A stretch of 64,000 nucleotides of DNA from Kappaphycus alvarezii (GCA_002205965.3 NADL03000137.1:124001-188000), one strand, 5' to 3'; shown: positions 31,908 through 42,225, numbered from the stretch's first letter. The notes: generated by a model not told the origin, from the sequence alone. Program-made: numbers and translations.

Positions 31908-33237
31908 GGGACGCACTGATTCCAAATGAAAAAGCTTCGGAGGACATCGTCGGAGTCGCCGAGTTGCAGTTGCCGAACGATAACGAGTACGAAGCTAATA
32001 TTCACGGACTGATCAAATTCCTCGATGGACTAGAAATGAGAAAGGTTGATCTTGAACACAGAAATTGGGTACGCAGGAATCAAAAGGCTTTTACATTGTG
32101 GAATGGGAAACTCTTCCGGCACACTAAAGCCGGTCCCCGACTAGTGGCCCCTTTGAAAGAAAGAATGAAGATCTTGAGGACTTTCCATGATGAGCTAGGG
32201 CATTGGGATCTCGAAACAACCAAAAAATTCGTAACTGAGAGATTCTGGTGGCCCGGTATCCATAAGGACGTCTATAATTTCGTGAAAAGCTGCGACAACT
32301 GCCAAAAATTCACTCCAATACGGAAGTATAAGACAACTCTAAGTTTTCCAGTTTCCGGTCTCTTTGAAACCTTCTCAATTGACTTGCGGGCCCGTTCAAG
32401 GAAACTTCTTCCGGAAACAAATATCTCCTTATAGGGGTGGAACATCTTACTGGATGGCCAATAGCAGTTGCAGTTGAGGAGGCAAATGCTGAGGTGGTAC
32501 TGAGATTCATCGAAAAAGAAATAATTGAACCGTTTGGTCTTCCAAAAAGGATCATCTCGGATAACGCCCTTTGTTTTACTGCAACTTCACTGCTTCGTTT
32601 TTTGGAAGAGAAAGGGATTCAGCTGAAGACCGTTCTCGCATACGCTCCTATGTCCAACGGGAAAGCGGAGAGGATGGTTGGAACCATCAAACGAGCAATA
32701 TCGAAAACTATGTCGGAGAATGAAATCCAGTGGGAAGATGCCTTACCAAAAGTGTTATACGGCTATCGTCGAAGAAGAGGAAGAAATGGACGCTCACCAT
32801 TCGAGCTAATGTACGGAAGGGCTCCTAGAATGTTACAGAGAGACATGGAAACAAATATTATCGATGAAGAGAGTAGGGAAGTTGAACTACTGGCCACCGA
32901 AGGCTGGAGATCACACCGCGCGCTAACACAGACAAGAAATAAGGATGCAGAACCTGCAGTCAGAACCTTTTCAGTTGGCTCTAAAGTACTTGTAGTACAT
33001 GGAAAAGCAATGCAGCAGGCTGTGAAGTGGCCGGCCTTCCAAACCAAGTACTCGAACCCTTGCATCGTCACGGAGGAAAGACACCCGCACTATCAGCTCT
33101 GTTCAAGCTCAGGGAAGAGATCAAGGAGGGCCATCCATGCACGTCGTCTGGTCCCTTACCATCAGAGGCCTGAAGAATTCCTTCTCACACAGGACTATGC
33201 GCAACACGGGGCATACTCATCTTTAACTATAGAATGA
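31811..33237 (+). pseudogene. pol: RNase H tail and integrase of element B, one frameshift
   Basis: YRPGRNNQPADYLSRL ends the RNase H part. The HHCC module spans FHDELGHWD (32180) to CDNCQKF (32294). In the core the first Asp (FSIDL near 32373) is followed by a missing base, then ISDNALCF (32550) and NGKAERM (32655). RSPFELMYGR, a GPY/F-like module (KWPAFQTKYSNPCIV) and ARRLVPYHQRPEEF follow. The stop at 33235 results from a 1-base loss in the CAACCACGGGGC block near 33206. In array unit 2, elements A and unit 3 the frame runs on into the extension. Confidence 0.85.
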
Positions 33238-34325
33238 TTCCTATGGGAGGAAAAAGGGCCTGGGAATGGATCATCTCGATTACGCGGGACTACTACGAAC
33301 TCCACGTAATCATCCATTTCTACATTAATATATGCCTATGTTTTCGTACGTTGAACGGACCATTGCTACCTGAAGAAGATTTCCGACTATTAATAAGAGT
33401 TCTATTTTCATTCCAAAACGGAAGGTTCACGGAAGCAGGTCCAGAGTTTGTGGAGGTAATATATCATTACTCTATAGGAAGATATGGAATGGTAGCTGCT
33501 GGAGACTTGTCGCAAACGTATCTGAATATTATCCGTCCAATTTACGTATTTCTCAAGAACAACCAAGACGTGCGACTGAGAGGTTACGCCTTACCCCCGG
33601 ATATGGAATACAGGCTGGTCCCGTATCCTCTATGGGAACCTTACGTTTCTCCGCCACAAATTGGGAACGTTGGAGGCGGCGAGGATCCTCCTGAAGCAGT
33701 GATGATGACCAGAGGAGGACCTTCAGGAGACAACAACCCGCCCAGAAGAGGTTCCGGTCGTCCCCCGAGAGGACCTCGTGCAGGTCCCAGTACGTCAGGA
33801 GCTGGTCGCGGCCATTCATCGGGACCGTCCACCACAACTTCATCTCTAGCTCTCCTTCACAACCATGCACAGCATACAGTCGGAAGAAGAAGATTATCTT
33901 TTTGGCTGCGCAATATCTCCGAGGATGCGAACGATGCGCAGGTCATTTCTTATTTCATGATAAGCATCTGTTTATGTTTTAGGGCGCTACATGGACCGCA
34001 CTTATCTTACGAAGATTCGTTCTTGATGATGCGCGTCTTCTTTTATCGGCATCCATTCCTCCGGCATCTTCCAGAAGAGTTTGCATATCACATATTTTTT
34101 TCACTCTTGGAAGATTCGGAAGAGTCACGGAAGAAGAATGTATTCAACCCCATCGATGTTATCAAACCAATATATGAGGCTATGCTACAAAGTGAGGTAC
34201 CAGTAATGCGAACCTACTTTTTAGAGCATCATATTGGTAATCAGTTGCATCCGTACCCGTTTGAGAGACCATACATTTTATCAATAAGACAGCGAACACT
34301 AACGGAAGCAGAAGAAGAGCAGTGA
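33234..34325 (+). CDS. pol: post-integrase tandem-domain extension, element B (type 2)
   Basis: Here it is a separate 363-codon frame from ATG 33234. Domain 1 (about residues 8-125) has ITRDYYELHVIIHFYINICL, CFRTLNG, EEDFRLLIRVLFSF, YSIGRYGM and LVPYPLWEPY. A Gly/Pro/Ser/Arg linker (about 140-215) follows. Domain 2 (about 220-350) has ISEDANDAQVISYFMISICL, CFRALHG, YEDSFLMMRVFFY, LPEEFAYH, an EHHIGNQ motif and LHPYPFERPY. The two domains align end to end, so this is an internal duplication. Domain 2 and the linker differ sharply from type 1 (array, A) while domain 1 is nearly identical. It is not a chromodomain, envelope protein or any family I know. Confidence 0.75.
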   Translation: MIPMGGKRAWEWIISITRDYYELHVIIHFYINICLCFRTLNGPLLPEEDFRLLIRVLFSFQNGRFTEAGPEFVEVIYHYSIGRYGMVAAGDLSQTYLNIIRPIYVFLKNNQDVRLRGYALPPDMEYRLVPYPLWEPYVSPPQIGNVGGGEDPPEAVMMTRGGPSGDNNPPRRGSGRPPRGPRAGPSTSGAGRGHSSGPSTTTSSLALLHNHAQHTVGRRRLSFWLRNISEDANDAQVISYFMISICLCFRALHGPHLSYEDSFLMMRVFFYRHPFLRHLPEEFAYHIFFSLLEDSEESRKKNVFNPIDVIKPIYEAMLQSEVPVMRTYFLEHHIGNQLHPYPFERPYILSIRQRTLTEAEEEQ

Positions 34326-34345
34326 CGAGTCGGGACGTTCGTCTT

Positions 34346-34358
34346 GAGCGAGAGGGCG
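34346..34358 (+). promoter_or_regulatory. polypurine tract of element B
   Basis: GAGCGAGAGGGCG abuts the 3' LTR start TGATG. Equivalent tracts precede the 3' LTRs of 0, A, C and the array units. It is the expected primer for plus-strand DNA. Confidence 0.65.
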
Positions 34359-35061
34359 TGATGTGCGCAAATTCGCACACGAAAAAATCTAGATGAGGAC
34401 CATGATTGTATACAGTATCGGAATTGGGAAGATATTTTTACAGTTTTTGAATTTGCAAGATATTTTTAATTTGGGTGAGTGTGGCAAATTCATCGGTTGA
34501 TTTTTTATTTTAGGACACGCTGTCATAGTAGATGTCAGTACAGTTCCAGGTTGTGGGTGATACTACGAGTGCTCTGAAAGGTCTATATAATGGCCACATC
34601 AATTCCCACCCCTGGCCGATGGGTGGCTGGCATGGGTATGGCACCTAGATATTTACCTTGAGGAAATATCTTCTAATGTCTCTCTGGTTCACACGATTCC
34701 GTGAATGCATTTTATGGTTATTAGTATGTTTGTTGAGACTTTTGGGTAGCCAAAAGTCTATATAAGCCGAGTAAACTGCTTCCTTTAGAGGTAAGCAAGT
34801 TGGCAGACAACTTCAAGCAAGTCCGAGTAGTAGGAAGTTGAGAGTCAACTTCAGACCCAAGAAAACTTTTTCTAAGCTGGTCGCAGAGCATCAGTGGTAG
34901 ACCTGCCCCTTTTATACTTGCTTGTAGCCCTCAACTCTCTCATATACACTCCCTTTTTATTTGTTCAACTATACCACGGTAGCACTTTTGTCGCTCGCAA
35001 CACCTCCGTCTTGGGGTAGTTGGGTCTGCGTATCTCTTCTCCCGACGATTTACCCCTATCA
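34359..35061 (+). repeat. 3' LTR of element B
   Basis: At 703 bp it closely matches the 5' LTR. Differences are mainly single-base gaps (for example AGAGGTAAGCAAG for GGAGGTCAAGCAAG), so the insertion looks recent. The target duplication CCTAC follows at 35062-35066. Confidence 0.95.
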
Positions 35062-38000
35062 CCTACCTCTGGTGAAGTCGCGATAAAGGATTGATACCTT
35101 CTCTGCTTTGCATTTCGCGCCGCATTCAGAGAGGAAATCGGGTTGAAGGCCCTCACTCTCCTGTTGGAGGGAGCGAGGGGATTCACGAAGGTAACATCAA
35201 AAAAGTCGGTCCCTCCGCTGCTTCCCATTGCCTGGATATCTGGTCTCGTGCGGTGGAGACCATGGCGTGGCTCTACAGCAGGATGACGAGCAGCTCTTGC
35301 CAGGTCTTTCGCAAGAAGGTTTACCTGGCGATCATGTCGGTTGATCCTGTGGGCTCCATTCAAGCAGTGCATGAGATGATCGCCATGTACATCGAGTGTG
35401 TCCGGGCAATTCCTTCTCGGGCATGGCGTGCAGGGTGAAAAAGTGGGACTTGACAGTAGTATTGAAGCCACACCGAGAATTCTCGAGGATCAATGCTTGT
35501 CTGTAGTCCGGGCATGGGGGACAATACACCCATTTTGGCTCCCGGGAGGGCCATAGACGCGCGAAACGCCTGCCTCCTCGAATAAGAGGAATCGTTCTTT
35601 GCACTGCTCATGGATTGCGTCCCTCAGGTCTTTTGCTGGTGTTTTTTGCGAGCAAATTACACTGAACGGGATAATCCTAGACGGTAGGCAAGCAGTCGGC
35701 CACCTCCGATGGGCGTCTGCAGCTGCTTCGTATGTTCCCAGCTCCTTAATAGGAGTTGGGAGCAAGGTCTTGCAACACTTGCTGGATGATGAGCTTGAAG
35801 CCAAGAACACCGCAGCCGCGATGTTCTTCGCGGAGGTGAGTCCGATCCCAAAAGATGGTTTTTTTTTGTCCTTGGGTGTGACCGGGAGCTTGAGTTCTCG
35901 GAATACTTCCGAATCCAGTACTCCCCTCCAAATTTTCGAACACAGTCCTCCATCATCCTGTCGAACTCTTCCGCTCCTTCTCCGGTGCAAGACGGGGGCA
36001 ACAACGGCAACAAATAGCCTACTTTGCAAACGCCAAAACAGTTACGCAGTAGCTGGAACGCCACTTGCCTATTCTCAAGGTCAGCAATGGTCTCGAGGAA
36101 TGTCGAGAGATAGACATGGTTCGTAAAGGACCGTGTGTGTATTCCTTAGTACCGCGCAGGGGCGTTCAGGACGGAGTACCCTCGCTGTACTCTTGCTAAT
36201 CCCGTCTGGGTAGAGACCTGTACTGACCTGGAGGGGCTTAGGCCACCAGACGGTGCACTTCGGCAGCGACAAGTGCAGTCCTCGGCTTTCAGCATCCACG
36301 GAGCGAAGTACTTCGATGGCTTTGGCGAGTTGGTCGTGGCGCCCGATAATGTACCCGTCATCGTGGTACCACAGTTGAAGTAACAACTTTGCCAAATCTC
36401 TGTTCTCCCCTTCCTCTGAACTGAAGAGTTCTTGTATTTTGAGGATAATAGGGTGCAGCACCAGGCGAAAGAGGAGTCCAAGGTTTCTCCCTGTTGGGTC
36501 CCGCAGACGCTTCTTATTGTGTGACTACCTAATCCACAGGAATGCGGGCTCGTTTGCATGGCAATATGAGACCCAAGGCTGTAACTCTGGGAATAGCTGT
36601 CTCACCGCGATCAGAAAAGCGGGTCTGCTGCACATATTAAAAGCGTTCTTGAGATCGACAGTCAATAACCCATATGCTGGGTCACCGCCGTACTCCTGAA
36701 CGACTCGTCGATTCCGTGCACGACGTGTCGGTACCCGACTTTGTGGCGATACCCACCTGGAGAGGTTGGAGGTAGTCTGCCGCCTTCTGGGACACTCGCT
36801 TCATTAAGCAGCTACCGACCAACCTGCGCAGCGTCTCCCCAACGGCGATTGGCTTAGGCGACATGTCCTTCTGCGCCAACGGGGTTAGTGGAGCACCAGC
36901 GATCCAAGGAGCGAGAACGGCTGGTGCTTTTCCAGTTGCTAAAACACTAACAAGTCTCGTAAGAGCTGCCAAAAAGCCGGAATTCCCCGATGAGGATGGA
37001 CATCTTAGCAATTCTACCAGGTTGCAAGGCTTTAGACCTGAGCCTCCGGGAGAGGACCCTGGTTTAAAATCCCTGATAGCGCCAAGGACTTCGTCTTCAG
37101 TGATCGGTCGGAAACTGTAGTTGGTAGAAGATGTTCCGCTGACTAGAGTTGTTTCATCGGGGGCCTGCTGGGGATGTTTATCGATAAGGGCATCGATTAC
37201 ATCACTGGTAGCTGGTAGGACGCCTAGCGAGCGCAAAGCTTGTGCAGCCGTTCCGTACGCACCTTCTTTGGCCAGTTTTGTCGCCCTTTTTACATTGACC
37301 TGTTGCTGGTCCGAAGTGGAACGAGCTCGTGCCGTGCGGTGTTTGGGCTGGTCGAGTGCTTGCGCCCATAGTGTTCTGAAGGGGGAAAACGTTTGGGTGT
37401 TTTACTGTTGGAAGATATTTCCGACCTATCCCATGGTTTTCCAGACAACCGCAATCGACTCAAAAAGGGTATACCTACAGCGTAATGGGGAAGGAACTAC
37501 GCTTCCTAAAATGCTACCTTCAGGCCAGCCATCAAGCAGGCCGCATTGGACATGACTGCTGCTGCAGCGTGCCTTTGCATCAAAACCCCCCGAACCTTTC
37601 CGTACGTCTCCAGTGTCCTCACAGCCACAGTGTTCTGAAGTGCCCCGCGTTCCATAAATCTATTTTTCCCTCATTTTGTCCATAGTAGAGTGCCACCGGT
37701 ATTCACTGGAGCAGGAATCTGACGAGTGAATGTTCGTAAGCATTACTGCTGGGAACAGAAATATTTTTGTGAGCGCCTGAGTTGCTCGTGAATTATCAGC
37801 GAGACAAGCGTTCACTGCATCGCCCATCGACTTTGCATACGTCTCTGCTAGACAACCGCAGAACTTTGTCGGTATGTGCGACATGACAGGGGTGTGGGTT
37901 GTGAAGATCTCTTTTAGAGATGGCAGAGACTGTTCGCAAAGATCGGGGTTTTGAGACGCGATGTTGGGCCTCTGGTTTGGAGCTGAGGGAGCTGGGTCAT

Positions 38001-38097
38001 CTGAAACAGGTACCGGTGTAATGTAGTCGACCTCCTCCAACGGTATGTGCTCCAGGACAACCTGATCCATGCCAGCGATGAAAAACAGTTCCTCCGC
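35062..38097 (-). pseudogene. non-LTR element N1 copy a, main part (RT and endonuclease-like domain)
   Basis: In minus-strand order it has an N-terminal segment (KFCGCLAETYAKSMGDAVNA near 37840), TKLAKEGAYGTAAQAL near 37250, SSPGGSGLKPCNLVELL, motif A LTVDLKNAFN near 36640, a degraded motif B (GTQQGETLD), and the catalytic YHDDG near 36370 with GLHLSLPKC. The thumb and linker follow (AKNIAAAVFLASSSS). A Cys-rich knuckle CPRRNCPDTLDVHGDHLMHC lies near 35370-35430 and RPDIQAMGSSGGTDFFDVTF near 35210-35270. The knuckle plus RPD...D arrangement resembles restriction-like endonuclease non-LTR elements (R2/CRE-like group). Frameshifts, element B and a truncated N1 insert (37382-37628) break it. Confidence 0.85.
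37382..37628 (-). mobile_element. 247-bp 5'-truncated N1 insertion inside N1 copy a
   Basis: It contains only the last codons and 3' UTR of N1 (MSNAA.. region to the CCCAAAC..CCCCC terminus). Perfect 12-bp direct repeats AGTGTTCTGAAG flank it at 37370-37381 and 37629-37640. This fixes the 3' end of the N1 family and shows target-primed insertion with 5' truncation into a member of the same family. Confidence 0.9.
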
Positions 38098-38835
38098 CAA
38101 CTTTCCGCGATTAATTACTGCTTTTCCTCTCTGATCGGGCTGCGAATGACTATACCTCCTAACCAGACAGCCAGCCGACCGTCTTCGTTATTATAGTCCG
38201 CAATGACCCTCCAGTGCCAACAAACAGCCTCGGAACCGCGGATTCGTTAAACGAGTATTCTTACACTGGGGGAAGCAGTTTCCAATCGACGACTTGGTGC
38301 CAGCAATGCTACGACGTGCAAACTTGATTTTTCCAAGGTTATCTCAGCCAAAAATTTCGAATTTTTAATGATCTCCTGGGAGATCACGCCGGGACGAAAG
38401 GATCTCGCTTTGAGGTGGAGGTGGGGCAGCGTAGCCAAGGTGTGGGAAGGGGGCGATCCGGATGAGGAGTCCCTCGCGAGCGCTGGCAAGGCTCCGACGA
38501 GGGGTGGATAGACAGAGTGGTAGAGAATTTCCGTACCTCTGGTGGAGAGGGGGAAAGGTTTGGGTGTTTGGTGGAGATGGAGGTAATGAGCGCGATGTGT
38601 GCCCAAAGGAATGGTTAGGAAGGAAAAATGTCAGTGAGAAACGGCGGAGACCCCAAGGCGGGCCGCGCGCACACGGTCCGCGCCGCGAGCTGTGCCGTGC
38701 GCGCTGAAGCAGCTCAGGTGGGGAGAGGGAGAAAAGGGTTAGCTCATTGTGTTCCCAAGTGCATTAGTAGGCATTTGGTTGAGGTGGTGGTAAAGTCTTC
38801 TTCTTCTTCATCTTCTTCTTCCCATCTCCGGGCCT
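38098..38835. other. unassigned sequence
   Basis: The 5' end of N1 copy a may lie near 38118. From 38340 to 38620 the plus strand is G-rich and coding-like (SLASAGKAPTRGG in one frame) but no family is recognised. A short TTC microsatellite lies at about 38797-38823. The N1 footprint at 38549 interrupts this stretch. Confidence 0.35.
38549..38568 (-). mobile_element. 20-bp N1 footprint
   Basis: The insert is exactly GGGGGAAAGGTTTGGGTGTT, the reverse complement of the N1 3' terminus. It lies between perfect 9-bp repeats TGGTGGAGA (38540-38548 and 38569-38577). It appears to be an insertion that copied only the last 20 bases of the element. Confidence 0.7.
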
Positions 38836-39487
38836 AAAGAAAAGTATTGAACCAAGAGAATTATCGATATGGTTCTAATACTACTGCCAAGTCCCGCTTT
38901 TCCCTCCGGAAACACCATGCCCGAGACGGAACTGCCCCGAAACTCTCGACTGTTTCGGCGACCATCTCTTGCAATGCTTCCACGGAGGCGAAAGGAAGCG
39001 AAGACACAACCGTCCGGTCAGTTTATTGGCGAGCGATCTGGGGAAAGCTGCGCGACATCTTGGCGTTGAGCCGCGGGAAGGGCTCCACCGCACCAGACCT
39101 GATATTCGCGCAATGGGACGCACTGGCGGAACAGACTTCTTCGATACTACCTTCGTCAACGCCCGAGCTCCCTCGAACAGGAGAGTAATGACTTTCGACC
39201 CGCTCACCTCGCTCACCTCGCTCACGCAGCAAGAACGGCGAAGCAGAGAAGATACGAGTCCATCGTATCTTCCGCCAGAAGCAGACTGGTCCCCGTCCCC
39301 CTTCTTTACCATCGGGCGATGGCACTCGGACGCTCACGAGTTGCTAACCGACGTCGCACGCAATGTTGCTACTAAGGCAAGGGAGACTTACGCAGAGGTC
39401 AAACTCGTCTTAACACAACGTCATGCCGCAGCGGCAGCAATGTCCAATGCGGGGTGCCTGTTGGCTTGCCTCCAGTCAGTTTTCTAA
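38836..39487 (+). pseudogene. N1 copy b, C-terminal endonuclease-like domain
   Basis: A diverged N1 C-terminus. The frame reads CPRRNCPETLDCFGDHLLQC near 38920 (a CCHC-like knuckle), RKRRHNRPVSLLASDLGKAA, RTRPDIRAMGRTGGTDFFDT (the RPD...D pattern) near 39085, GRWHSDAHELL, ARNVATKARETYAEV and QRHAAAAAMSNAGCLLA, with the stop at 39485. It is open from about 38886; one upstream TAA replaces CAA of copy c. The usual 3' UTR is absent. It is the least broken endonuclease-like domain here and may represent a subfamily. Confidence 0.75.
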
Positions 39488-39529
39488 CGTTTTGAAGGCT
39501 TCCCGCCAATCCTTTACATTGTAAGGATC

Positions 39530-40600
39530 GGACTCACCTCCGCGAAGAACATCGCGGCTGCGGCGTTCTTGGCTTCAAGCTCATCATCCAGCAAGTGTTG
39601 CAAGACCTTGCTCCCAACTCCTATTAAGGAGCTGGGAACATACGAAGCAGCTGCAGACGTCCCATCGGAGGTGGTCGACCTCTTGCCTACCGTCTAGGAT
39701 TATCCCGTTCAGTGTAATTTGCTCGCAAAAAACACCATCGCAAAAGACGCTGACGGACGCAATCTATGAAGCAGTGCAAGAACGAATTCCTCTTGGGGAT
39801 TCGAGGAGGCAGGCGTTTCGCGCGTCTATGGCCCTCCCGGGAGCCAAGGAATGGGTGTATTGTCCCCCATGCCCCGGACTACAGACAAGCATTGATCCTC
39901 GAGAATTCTCGGTGTGGCTTCAATACTACTGTCAAGTCCCACTTTTTCACCCTGGAACGCCATGCCCGAGAAGGAATTGCCCGCAAACACTCGTTGTACA
40001 TGGCGATCGTCTCATTCACTGCTTGTATGGAACCTACAGGGTCAACCGACATGATAGCAAAGTCACCATTCTCGCAAAAGACCTCGCAAGAACTGCTCGT
40101 CATACTGTAGTAGAGCCATGCAATGGTCTTCGCCGCACGAGACCGGACATCCAAGCAATGGGAAGCAGCGGAGGGGCCGACTTTTTTGATTTTTTCCTTT
40201 TGAATCCCCTCGCTCCCTCCAGCAGGAGAGTGAGGTCCTCCAATCCGATGTCCTCTCTGAATGCGGCGCGAAATGCGAAGCAGAGAAGATATCAATATTT
40301 TATCGCGACCTCCACCAGAGGTAGGCTTGTGCCTGTTCCGATCTCCACTCTTGGAGGTTGGCACCCGGATGCATGTGCAGTGCTAAATGACGGGGAAGGA
40401 ATGTGGCCGTGAGGGCAATGGAGGAATACGGAAAGGTTCGAGGGGTTTTGATGCAAAGGCGCTCTACAGCAGCTGTCATGTCCAATGCGGCCTGCTTGAT
40501 GGCTGGCCTGAAGGTAGCCTTTTAGGGAGCGTAGTTCCTCCCCCACTACTGTGTCGGCACACCTGAGTCCATTGTGGTTGTCTGGAAAAATTTAGGATAG
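39530..40600 (+). pseudogene. N1 copy c, 5'-truncated
   Basis: It starts in the post-thumb linker (TSAKNIAAAAFLASSSSSS near 39545). It continues through RRQAFRASMALPGAKEWVYC, the knuckle CPRRNCPQTLVVHGDRLIHC near 39965, RTRPDIQAMGSSGGADFFDF near 40140, and PVPISTLGGWHPDACAVL near 40330 to the TAG at 40525, plus most of the 3' UTR. The tail after GATATATC near 40607 is missing, where N2 copy a begins. The segment 40305-40360 shows the empty target of element B. Confidence 0.8.
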
Positions 40601-41858
40601 ATCGAATATATCAATCGACTCTGGGAAGCTTGTAGAGGAGCGGATGGTCGACGAGGGCGACGATCCCAACTTCGTTACAGAGGCGAACGAGAACGTTGCG
40701 CGGGACTTGATGTCGACGAGTCATGCCGTCTCCGTATTTGCAGGTCAAAGCGTGTTGGCCGCCTGGATCTAAGATGGGTGCGACGTCGGCCCAGAGCCGG
40801 GAGCAGACTTCATAGTAAGTAGATCCAGGGAATAGTGCGATGCCGGGACGGATAACCAGAGCGATCTTCAACGCAGAGGAGGACATGTACGTACCGAGGT
40901 GGGGGTGAGGAAGCGAAGAGAAAGCAGAAGAGGAGGAGGATGTGCGCACGGAGAGGAGATGTTCTCGGCCGGGTGCTGCTGCGGACGAGAACAACCTGTC
41001 AGACTTCGAAAGCATGAGTTCAGTTGTGGTCGCAGACTGCAGCCTTTCACCGGGGAGCGGCGAAGAACAAAGCTCGAAAAGGGCCGTAGCTGTAAGCAAC
41101 AAAGACCACTGCGGATGGCCGGAGGATAAGATCGAGATGGCAGACAGAGGGATCTCTTCCAGGTGGTGTTCGTGGGAAAGGGTCAGCAGTTCGGAGATGA
41201 GTCCAAAAGAATCAATTAGTAGATGCTGCGCAAGCAGCCTTAGTAATCTCCGAAGCTTGCGGGAGACGTAGACCACCCCTTGAGAATGGGAGCGAGGCCT
41301 GGAGCCAGGCCCGATCCGGGCAGTGCAATTGAAAATGGTGGAACGGTTCCTTCTGCTTCTGATCGAAGCTGGCTGCGAATACGGCACATTGAATGGTGGG
41401 AAGCGTACTTAGCAAGTGCATGACCTTGGAGTCCTTCGCACAGAAGCGGTCTAAGTGGAAAGCCAGCAGAGCATCGTCTAAATCTCGAAAGGATTGGAAG
41501 ATACGGTCAACTGTGGTTTAACGTTTAGTAAGGAGCTCGGAAACAAACGAGTCCGAGCCAATCGGATATCCCAGCATGGTAGAACCGGACGGTGGAAAAG
41601 GGGCCGAGAAGTGACAAAGGGGGATAGGAAGAGAAGAAGCCGTAAACGTGGGTCTTGGAATGGCTGAGCTGGAACCCGAGTGGACCTCCTTCGAGCTGGA
41701 TGAAACAGATGGCGGCGGTAGCTTGGGAACCGGGAAGGACAATGTTACCGACTTCTTCATACCAAGCATTCAGGGCAGGTAAGAACTTCTCTCGTAACGC
41801 GAGAAAGAGAGGATGAAAAGCAAGAGAAAAGAGCATGGGACCGAGGGGATCACCTTGG

Positions 41859-41902
41859 AGATCGGATATATCTTCCAAGAGTAAAACACCCAAACCTTTC
41901 CC
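41859..41902 (+). mobile_element. about 44-bp N1 footprint in the N2 RT
   Basis: It reads AGATCGGATATATCTTCCAA then AACACCCAAACCTTTCCC. The flanks CACCTTGG (41851-41858) and CACTTGG (41903-41909) are an imperfect duplication. It separates ALTKW from QGDPLGP of the RT and shifts the frame. Confidence 0.65.
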
Positions 41903-42039
41903 CACTTGGTGAGTGCCCTCTGAGCTACGGGCATGATAGGGACCGAAAGCAAGCTCTGTAAGGGCATCGTAACAGGAGTGTACTCACAATGCGAGGCCTG
42001 GGGCATACGTTTGTACCGCTTCAAGAATGCGTTGGCGGG

Positions 42040-42170
42040 AAAGGGGAAAGGTTTGGGTGTTTTACTCTTACAAGATACCTCCGATCTGTCCCATAGTTTT
42101 CCAGACAACCGCAATCGACTCAAAAAGGGTATACCGACACAGTGATGGGGAAGGAACTACGCTCCCTTCC
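42040..42170 (-). mobile_element. 131-bp N1 footprint in the N2 RT
   Basis: It contains the last 130 bp of the N1 3' UTR and is flanked by perfect TGGCGGG repeats (42033-42039 and 42171-42177). It lies just after motif A of N2 copy a; taking it out joins FNCIT to RQRILEAV in frame. Confidence 0.8.
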
Positions 42171-42225
42171 TGGCGGGTAATGCAATTGAAAGCGTTGCCA
42201 GCGTCAATCTGGACCGGTGAGCTTT

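Larger units (their letters stand above)
27580..35061 (+). mobile_element. Ty3/gypsy-type LTR element B (best-preserved single copy)
   Basis: This 7482-bp element has 710- and 703-bp standard LTRs beginning TGATGTGCGC and ending CCCCTATCA. It has a perfect 5-bp target duplication, CCTAC (27575-27579 and 35062-35066). It sits in N1 copy a. N1 copy c (40305-40360, same family, +) shows the uninterrupted site. The order is primer site, Gag, protease, RT, RNase H, integrase, tandem extension, purine tract. RT-RNase H is nearly continuous, but indels near 28437, 29200, 29870, 31790 and 32390 prevent expression of a whole polyprotein as sequenced. Confidence 0.95.
40611..42225 (-). pseudogene. non-LTR element N2 copy a (RT and C-terminal zinc finger)
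   Basis: A second RT family. Minus-strand order: motif A VQIDAGNAFNCI near 42190, QGDPLGPMLFSLAFHPLF near 41840, then the catalytic position, which reads WYEEVGNIV near 41755 where active relatives have a YxDD box, so the enzyme should be dead. SHSKTHVYG, LPF.RGGL.. near 41280, and PGGQHALTCKYGDGMTRRHQ near 40750 (a C-terminal zinc-finger type region) follow, ending about 40611. The element is 5' truncated. Two N1 footprints interrupt the gene; removing them with one target copy restores continuity around motif A. Confidence 0.8.

Noticed and set aside
33230..33240. ATGA overlap between integrase stop and extension ATG in element B as a stop-restart signal
   Set aside because: In array units 2 and 3, and in A as far as the first residues of the extension, the two parts share one frame. 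The overlap in B comes from a 1-base loss near 33206.
33234..34325. Extension as a retroviral-type envelope gene
   Set aside because: There is no signal peptide, cleavage site, fusion segment or C-terminal membrane anchor, and it is fused in frame to Pol. The short hydrophobic segments are inside each repeat.
27248..38124. CTGCTT as the target duplication of N1 copy a
   Set aside because: Only six bases match (27242-27247 and near 38119) and the 5' end of the copy is not defined.
41859..41902. N1 footprints as tiny introns or introner-like elements (they contain GT...AG)
   Set aside because: They occur in both orientations, share only one end, vary in length and carry target duplications. 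They match the 3' UTR of N1, so 5'-truncated insertion explains them better.
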